From BOG-1363 sp043775355 (GTDB lineage: Bacteria; Planctomycetota; UBA11346), in the NCBI GenBank assembly GCA_043775355.1, contig JAYVSL010000017.1, positions 1 through 6,176 of the forward strand: 6,176 bases of DNA, in the 5' to 3' direction. The position numbers and the translations under genes were made by a program. This document shows, one piece after another, positions 1-3,947 of the stretch (position 1 is the stretch's first letter; every line of letters starts with the position of its first letter). Under the pieces are notes generated by a model, which was not told the origin of the DNA, ran no database searches, and was given only the letters and a program-made list of their open reading frames with translations.

Positions 1-1098
1 GCCTTTGCCTTCGGCGTTGGCGGCCAAAAGTTGCACTACATCATCAAGCGCCAGGGTGAGATCGAAGGGAATGGATTCCAGTTCCAGACGTCCAGCTTCG
101 ATCTTGGAGAAATCAAGAATATCATTCAGCATCGCGACCAAGCCAATGCCGGAACGATGGATAATTTCAGCAAATTCACGCTGCTCTGGAGTCAGATGAC
201 TATCGATTAATATTTCTGCCATGCCCACGACCGCGCCCAGGGGCGTGCGGATCTCATGACTCATGTTGGCAAGGAACTGACTCTTGGCGAGGTTCGCGGA
301 TTCAGCGGTGACCTTCGCTTCGCGCAGGGCATCTTCGGCGAGTTTATGGGCGGTGATGTCGCGCGAGATACCAAAGATGCCGATGATATCGCCACTGGTA
401 TCGTGAAAGGGAACCTTGGTGCTGGAGGCCCAGGTGACACGTCCGTCGGGCCAGGTTTCTTTCTCTTCTTTATTGATCAATGGAATGCCGGTGCGAATGA
501 TGGTTTGTTCATCGTCATAGGCCGGCTGCGCATGTTCTTTGGTGAAAATATCGAAATCAGTTTTCCCTAAAACATCTTCGGCTTTTTTGAAACCGAACAT
601 CCGCGCCATCGATGGACTCAAGACGAGAAAACGTGATTGAAGATCTTTGAAATAGATGCAATCCGGCGAGTGCTCCAGCAGCATATGCAGACGATGACGT
701 TCTTGCGCTAAATGGTTGACCGTGCGTCGGCGTTCCGCTGCGTCGTGATGTCGTTCCAACCGCTGACGGGCCTGGGTTTCACGATACAGCATCATCGCGC
801 TGGTGAGCAAGCCGACTACGATGATGGCGACCGCGTCGACCACGCGTGTTGCTGGACTAATTTCTGGGATCATCGACACGCTCAGTAAATCATCGACCGG
901 AACGGCAAGTAACATCGCGAGGAGGCCTGGGCCGAAACCGCCATACCAGGCGCTGAAACCAATGGCGAGCAGGAACACCGCTGCTGACGGCGGCGTCGCA
1001 CCAACCATGTGCTGGCACGCCATCTGCACCGTCGCGCCAGCGATGATGGAAATGGTGGCGATGAAATAGCGGTGAACCACAGTGCGCTGACCCGACAT
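1..1098 (-). CDS. Membrane-bound PAS sensor histidine kinase, N-terminal part (gene runs off the window's left edge)
   Basis: Sensor kinase of a two-component system, inner membrane. I read an uninterrupted frame of 366 codons from ATG at 1098 to position 1. Residues about 8-105 are hydrophobic with probably four membrane segments; the stretch AWYGGFGPGLLAMLL (about 50-64) is the hallmark of the KdpD-like DUF4118 membrane module. Residues about 106-136 form a charged, Arg-rich linker. Residues about 137-250 are a PAS domain (DCIYFKDLQSRF, then GKTDFDIFTKEHA, closing with ISRDIT). The HisKA dimerisation domain follows, with phosphoacceptor His281 in MSHEIRTP and the matching helix NDILDFSKIEAGRLELE. 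The HATPase domain, and any receiver domain, must lie left of position 1. A TAG at 1102-1104 directly upstream in frame makes ATG 1098 the first possible start, but no clear Shine-Dalgarno precedes it. The ligand and the partner regulator are not visible. This layout is common in BarA-like hybrid kinases, so a C-terminal receiver is possible. Confidence 0.93.
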   Translation of the reverse strand, partial: MSGQRTVVHRYFIATISIIAGATVQMACQHMVGATPPSAAVFLLAIGFSAWYGGFGPGLLAMLLAVPVDDLLSVSMIPEISPATRVVDAVAIIVVGLLTSAMMLYRETQARQRLERHHDAAERRRTVNHLAQERHRLHMLLEHSPDCIYFKDLQSRFLVLSPSMARMFGFKKAEDVLGKTDFDIFTKEHAQPAYDDEQTIIRTGIPLINKEEKETWPDGRVTWASSTKVPFHDTSGDIIGIFGISRDITAHKLAEDALREAKVTAESANLAKSQFLANMSHEIRTPLGAVVGMAEILIDSHLTPEQREFAEIIHRSGIGLVAMLNDILDFSKIEAGRLELESIPFDLTLALDDVVQLLAANAEGKG

Positions 1099-1104
1099 GG
1101 TCTA

Positions 1105-1159
1105 AGCACTGTACCACGCATCGGCATCAGTCGCTGTGGTCGGCTCAATGCCGAGTGCT
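1105..1159. promoter_or_regulatory. Interrupted inverted repeat in the divergent intergenic region
   Basis: Two nested pairs of complementary arms lie between the kinase and the adenosyltransferase: AGCAC (1105-1109) with GTGCT (1155-1159), and TCGGCAT (1121-1127) with ATGCCGA (1148-1154). Together they give a 12-bp stem with one 11-base bulge on one side (1110-1120) and a 20-base loop. The structure begins six bases upstream of the kinase ATG, so in the kinase mRNA it would sit where a ribosome binding site belongs. It could be a leader structure or a pair of operator half-sites for a divergent promoter; the sequence does not decide. I see no cobalamin riboswitch consensus here. Confidence 0.4.
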
Positions 1160-1171
1160 GACCATGGATTT

Positions 1172-1186
1172 GCGTGTGAACCACGC
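1172..1186. repeat. Small hairpin GCGTG-TGAAC-CACGC
   Basis: A perfect 5-bp inverted repeat with a 5-base loop lies between the larger inverted repeat and the adenosyltransferase start. The left arm TGCGTG (1171-1176) can alternatively pair with CACGCA at 1115-1120, which lies inside the bulge of the larger stem, so two mutually exclusive foldings are possible on paper. The arms are short, so chance occurrence is quite possible. Confidence 0.25.
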
Positions 1187-1259
1187 GTGCCTTATGGCGC
1201 TGCGAAGATCATCGTGGGAGATCACAAGAGCTGCGGTTGCCGATGATGAAATGATCGTC

Positions 1260-1263
1260 AGGG
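1260..1263 (+). promoter_or_regulatory. Weak Shine-Dalgarno (AGGG) before the adenosyltransferase
   Basis: AGGG ends seven bases before the ATG at 1271, in the normal spacing range. It supports this start, which also places the conserved ITTRTGD motif at the usual distance from the N-terminus. Confidence 0.45.
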
Positions 1264-1270
1264 TGCAGAT

Positions 1271-1840
1271 ATGGTACGACTAGATCGCATTACGACCCGC
1301 ACTGGCGACGCGGGCACCACCGGTTTGGGCGACGGCAGCCGCTTGCCGAAACAGCATGCGCTGATCGCCGCCATCGGCACGGTGGATGAAGCCAATAGTC
1401 TTCTGGGCGTGGTTCGTTTGGAGCTTTTGCCTGCGCTGATCGCAGCCGAACTGCCGCGTATTCAGAATGATCTTTTCGATCTCGGTTCTGATCTCGCCTG
1501 TCCTCCTGGGATGGCGCATGAGGATAAAATACCACGCATCTCACCAGCTCAGGTCGCGCGTTTGGATGCCGCGCTGATCGCGGCAAATGCCGACTTGCCA
1601 CCGCTGAAAAGTTTTGTGCTGCCAGCCGGTGGTCGCGCCACGACGTGGTTGCACTTAGCGCGCACGGTCACGCGTCGGGCAGAGCGTGATCTGTGTGCCG
1701 CAATAGCCGTGATGCCGGAGCGCACCTTTAATCCAGAGTTACTGCGTTACCTCAATCGACTGTCTGATTTATTATTTGTCTGGGCACGTTTAGCGGCAGA
1801 CGGCCAAGAAGTCGCCTGGGTGCCAGGAGCACAACGGTAA
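1271..1840 (+). CDS. Cob(I)alamin / cob(I)yrinic acid a,c-diamide adenosyltransferase, PduO type
   Basis: This cytoplasmic enzyme transfers the 5'-deoxyadenosyl group of ATP to Co(I) corrinoid, giving adenosylcobalamin for B12-dependent mutases, lyases or class II ribonucleotide reductase. The 189-residue length is normal for a single-domain PduO/MMAB-type enzyme. The N-terminal ATP loop is ITTRTGDAGTTGLGDG (residues 7-22). GTVDEANSLLG (36-46) is the conserved second motif. LPAGGRATTWLHLARTVTRRAER (117-139) carries the Arg/Glu residues of the active site, and YLNRLSDLLFVWAR (160-173) is the signature C-terminal helix. The helix region 117-126 has AGG-x-x-TT where I recall GGS being typical, a small deviation. 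An AGGG lies seven bases before the ATG. The gene is transcribed away from the sensor kinase and is followed after 49 bp by a same-strand SGNH hydrolase. No B12-dependent enzyme or corrinoid transporter gene lies in the window, so the substrate pathway served is unknown. Known names for this family include pduO, mmaB and cobO-like ATR; I assign no symbol. Confidence 0.96.
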   Translation: MVRLDRITTRTGDAGTTGLGDGSRLPKQHALIAAIGTVDEANSLLGVVRLELLPALIAAELPRIQNDLFDLGSDLACPPGMAHEDKIPRISPAQVARLDAALIAANADLPPLKSFVLPAGGRATTWLHLARTVTRRAERDLCAAIAVMPERTFNPELLRYLNRLSDLLFVWARLAADGQEVAWVPGAQR

Positions 1841-1841
1841 T

Positions 1842-1849
1842 GGAGGTGG
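1842..1849 (+). promoter_or_regulatory. Unpaired strong Shine-Dalgarno-like sequence (GGAGGTGG)
   Basis: A near-perfect anti-16S complement follows directly after the adenosyltransferase stop (TAA 1838-1840). No ATG, GTG or TTG lies at a normal distance; the next ATG, that of the SGNH gene at 1890, is 40 bases away, and a GTG at 1865 is 15 bases away and opens only 15 codons. It may be chance, or a ribosome standby site for the SGNH gene, which has no SD of its own. Confidence 0.3.
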
Positions 1850-1889
1850 CCGTCATCTTAACTCGTGTCAATTTTTCGGCTACGTTTTC

Positions 1890-2915
1890 ATGCAATTGAT
1901 TCCTGCGGCTGATCCGCGTCTGTCGTTCTTCTGTCCAGAACCAGTTGATCGTTCATTGCCCACCGTGCGACTTGAACGTTTTCCGCGTGCGGCGCATGAG
2001 GCGGTTGCCGGGCAAATTGGACCGTTGGCGAATTTACGTTCGTCGTCCGGCTGCGCGGTGGTCTTGCGCACCGATTCGCCGCGCGTGACGTTGGTGCTGG
2101 AACGCTTGCGTCATCACCAACCCATTGCGTGTGGCATCGCAGTTGAAATTGAACGTGACCAAGGTTGGCATCAGGTGCACAGTGAAGACCTGCGCGAAAA
2201 CGACGGTGATAGAGCGATTGGTTTTCCCACCGGACTCGAACGCGGCGGTGAACTGCGGACGGTGTGGATATGGTTGCCGCTGATCAGCACCTGCGCCGTT
2301 GCGGGGGTGAAAGTAACTCAGGATTCACGCGTCGAATTGGCGACGCTGCCAGAAGTTCGCTGGCTGGCCATCGGCGACAGTTTGACTCAAGGATTTAGCG
2401 TCCAGTCGCCGTTACAAAACTGGGTGCATCGACTGAGCCGAAAGTGGAATTTGCCGGTATGGAATCTTGGCGTTGGTGGGCTGAAAATTGAACCAGCGGT
2501 ATTCACCAAGGCGCTGGCTCAACGACGTTACGATTTGGTGACCATTGCTCTTGGCAGTAATCATTCATGGCGCGAGGCCGATGTGGCGAGCGCTGCTGAG
2601 CGAGCCGCAGAAATGGCGGAGCTCGCTTTGGCAGGTAATCATCGGCGCGTGGTGTGGTTGCTGCCGCCATGGAAACCGTGCGAAGAAGGCAAAGGTCCGA
2701 CGGATTTTGCTGGGGTACCGTTAGACCGCGCGACCGGGGAACGTGCGGGCCGGGTGCGGGCCGCGATCAAAGAAAAATTGACCGCGTACGGGTCGCGCTT
2801 GGAACTCATCGAAGATCTGATGCCGCACGATTATCGCTTGCTGCCGGACGGCTTGCATCCGCAAGCGCTGGGCTTTGCCCGATTCGCAGAACGGTTAGCG
2901 GAAAAAATGGGATGA
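1890..2915 (+). CDS. SGNH/GDSL-family hydrolase with an N-terminal accessory domain
   Basis: Probable serine esterase or acylhydrolase of 341 residues. The C-terminal half holds the family blocks: block I WLAIGDSLTQGF with nucleophile Ser164, block II NLGVGG with Gly194, block III IALGSNHSW with Asn224, and block V DGLHPQALGF with Asp320 and His323. The full Ser-Gly-Asn-His set is present, so it should be active. Spacing and text (GDSLTQG..., WNLGVGGLKIEPAVF, YDLVTIALGSN) most resemble the Lipase_GDSL_3 type, in which an N-terminal beta-sandwich precedes the hydrolase; residues about 1-155 here are beta-rich without a recognisable motif. I see no signal peptide, so a cytoplasmic place is likely unless the start is wrong. 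No in-frame ATG, GTG or TTG lies upstream between this ATG and the preceding gene's stop. The substrate cannot be read; acetylated sugars are a guess from relatives. The 49-bp gap after the adenosyltransferase suggests, but does not prove, one transcript. Confidence 0.9.
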   Translation: MQLIPAADPRLSFFCPEPVDRSLPTVRLERFPRAAHEAVAGQIGPLANLRSSSGCAVVLRTDSPRVTLVLERLRHHQPIACGIAVEIERDQGWHQVHSEDLRENDGDRAIGFPTGLERGGELRTVWIWLPLISTCAVAGVKVTQDSRVELATLPEVRWLAIGDSLTQGFSVQSPLQNWVHRLSRKWNLPVWNLGVGGLKIEPAVFTKALAQRRYDLVTIALGSNHSWREADVASAAERAAEMAELALAGNHRRVVWLLPPWKPCEEGKGPTDFAGVPLDRATGERAGRVRAAIKEKLTAYGSRLELIEDLMPHDYRLLPDGLHPQALGFARFAERLAEKMG

Positions 2916-2959
2916 CGATGGTTGGTAAAGCTAAAAAACGCAGCTGAAAACTATTTTGC

Positions 2960-2988
2960 CGCAAAGACGCCAAGAGCGCAAAGGACGC
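2960..2988. repeat. Short-period CGCAAAGA-type intergenic repeat
   Basis: Four CGC triplets at 2960, 2968, 2977 and 2986 are separated by A/G-rich spacers (AAAGA, CAAGAG, AAAGGA), giving a degenerate 8-9 bp period. From memory, purine-rich repeats of the CGCAAAGACGC kind recur in intergenic regions of many unrelated bacterial genomes; I cannot check that here. It lies in the convergent spacer and abuts the tandem palindromes. Confidence 0.55.
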
Positions 2989-3018
2989 GGCAGGCCTGCG
3001 CTGCGGCAGGCCTGCGCT
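2987..3018. repeat. Two perfect tandem 16-bp units containing a GCAGGCCTGC palindrome
   Basis: The 16-mer GCGGCAGGCCTGCGCT occurs at 2987-3002 and again, identical, at 3003-3018. Each unit contains the 10-bp perfect palindrome GCAGGCCTGC (2990-2999 and 3006-3015). Because each arm is its own reverse complement, the two copies also pair with each other, giving a 10-bp GC-rich stem with a six-base loop (GCTGCG, 3000-3005). It lies between two convergent genes. Confidence 0.85.
2990..3015. terminator. Possible bidirectional transcription barrier (strong hairpin without T-tract)
   Basis: The 10-bp, GC-rich stem formed by the two palindromes sits between the SGNH gene ending at 2915 and the beta-barrel gene ending at 3028 on the other strand. 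It could stall polymerase or protect both 3' ends. Neither side has the run of T expected of a classic intrinsic terminator, so this call is weak. Confidence 0.3.
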
Positions 3019-3027
3019 CGATGGGAT

Positions 3028-3855
3028 TTAGAAAACTAAGACGAAAGAGAGCGCAGTGACCATTCCCGCTCCACTTACTTTGTCTTTTTCGGTGGCGCCG
3101 TTGGCCAAGGTCAATGCAGCCGGTGACGTACTGAACGCCTGATAACCAACCTGTAAACCCAACAGCACATAGTTCGGCAACCGATAATAAGTTCCGACAC
3201 GAAAGCCGTAGTCGGTGTATGGGCTATATGCCGTGCTGTCGTTATCAGTGCCAAATGGCGACGAAACTTTGATGGTCGTTTTGCCACGGCCATACCCGAA
3301 AACGGGTGTCGCTTCCACTCGCCACCAGCGATCTGGCTGCCAATACACTCCGCCTGAGACGTCAAAACCGAGTGAATCTAGCGTTAGCTTCACGTCGCTG
3401 CCACTGGCGTAATTGGCAGCGCCATGGACTGAGCGATAAAAAAAGCTCGATCCAACCATCAGGCCCCAGGACTTCCCTTCGGCGAACGAATAGACAAATC
3501 CTGGCTCAAACGTGAAGCCAAATTTTGGTGTAAAGAAATCATCTCCATCATTGAGATAATTCGATGAGCCGTCGGCATTGGCCGAGTCCGTGGTGGATAA
3601 CGTCGTAATGCCGGGAGCCATGCCCATGGTTAGGCGGAATTGCAGGCCATGGGATTCCTCTGCTACGGCGGCAAGGACAATACCAGATAAAAACATTACC
3701 TTAGGCGTGTACGACAGGCCAAGCTTTTTCAGTCGGCTGCTGTGGGCAGGAAAATTCAAACGAGATAAAAAAAAGCGCATGGTAGTTTGAGCCTTACGAG
3801 CAGCAATGGAACTGAAGCAAACCGAGTGATGAAATAATGACCGATGGCGAATCAT
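3028..3855 (-). CDS. Predicted outer-membrane beta-barrel protein
   Basis: I do not recognise a named family. The mature part (from about residue 66 to 275) has alternating short amphipathic beta-strands, aromatic-rich ends and glycine/asparagine/serine turns, and it ends in SFVLVF with a terminal Phe, as outer-membrane barrels recognised by the Bam complex do. About 210 mature residues would suit an 8- to 10-stranded barrel of the OmpX/OmpW size class. The start is uncertain. ATG 3855 overlaps the upstream stop as ATGA, which suggests translational coupling, but would place about 53 residues before the hydrophobic core MFLSGIVLAAVA (54-65). ATG 3780 (residue 26) has an AAGG 11 bases upstream and leaves a long but plausible signal peptide with RLKKLG as its basic part. 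ATG 3696 (residue 54) lacks a basic n-region. Cleavage after AVA (residue 65) fits all three. A run of eight T lies in codons just after ATG 3780. The gene's job in the outer membrane (pore, anchor or partner of the upstream protease) is unknown. Confidence 0.75.
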   Translation of the reverse strand: MIRHRSLFHHSVCFSSIAARKAQTTMRFFLSRLNFPAHSSRLKKLGLSYTPKVMFLSGIVLAAVAEESHGLQFRLTMGMAPGITTLSTTDSANADGSSNYLNDGDDFFTPKFGFTFEPGFVYSFAEGKSWGLMVGSSFFYRSVHGAANYASGSDVKLTLDSLGFDVSGGVYWQPDRWWRVEATPVFGYGRGKTTIKVSSPFGTDNDSTAYSPYTDYGFRVGTYYRLPNYVLLGLQVGYQAFSTSPAALTLANGATEKDKVSGAGMVTALSFVLVF

Positions 3856-3947
3856 TCATTCATGCGTCGTCGGTGAAAATGAAGTGCCATGAACAAAAGC
3901 ATGAAAAGCGCGGCAGCAGCAGCGCCAAATCCACACTTACCACCACC
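3852..3947 (-). other. Cys-containing CTERM-like C-terminal sorting signal
   Basis: Residues 743-773 read as a glycine patch with one cysteine (GGGKCGFG), a hydrophobic stretch of about 17 residues (AAAAALFMLLFMALHFH) and a basic end (RRRMNE). This is the layout of bacterial C-terminal sorting signals such as MYXO-CTERM, JDVT-CTERM and Synergist-CTERM, where the Gly/Cys part precedes a membrane helix and an Arg cluster. Which family, if any, it belongs to cannot be settled by eye. The cysteine is the only one in the last 450 residues. Confidence 0.7.

Noticed and set aside
256..570. Plus-strand open frame of 104 codons
   Set aside because: It lies antisense to the PAS and HisKA coding region of the kinase, whose minus-strand frame has clear motifs; the plus translation resembles no family.
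882..1184. Minus-strand open frames overlapping the kinase N-terminus in other frames
   Set aside because: Their translations are Arg/Cys/His-rich shadows, while the frame from ATG 1098 gives the DUF4118-like membrane segments continuous with the PAS domain.
1170..1197. A -35/-10 pair (TTGCGT, 16 bases, TTATGG) before the adenosyltransferase
   Set aside because: Both boxes match the sigma-70 consensus poorly and the organism's consensus is unknown, so I do not call a promoter.
1099..1270. Cobalamin riboswitch upstream of the adenosyltransferase
   Set aside because: The region is short and lacks the B12-box (GCCACTG-type) sequence; the visible inverted repeat does not follow the riboswitch layout.
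2912..2947. An 11-codon frame (MTMVGKAKKRS) whose ATG overlaps the SGNH stop
   Set aside because: Very short, basic, with no SD of its own or sign of conservation; chance is the simpler explanation.
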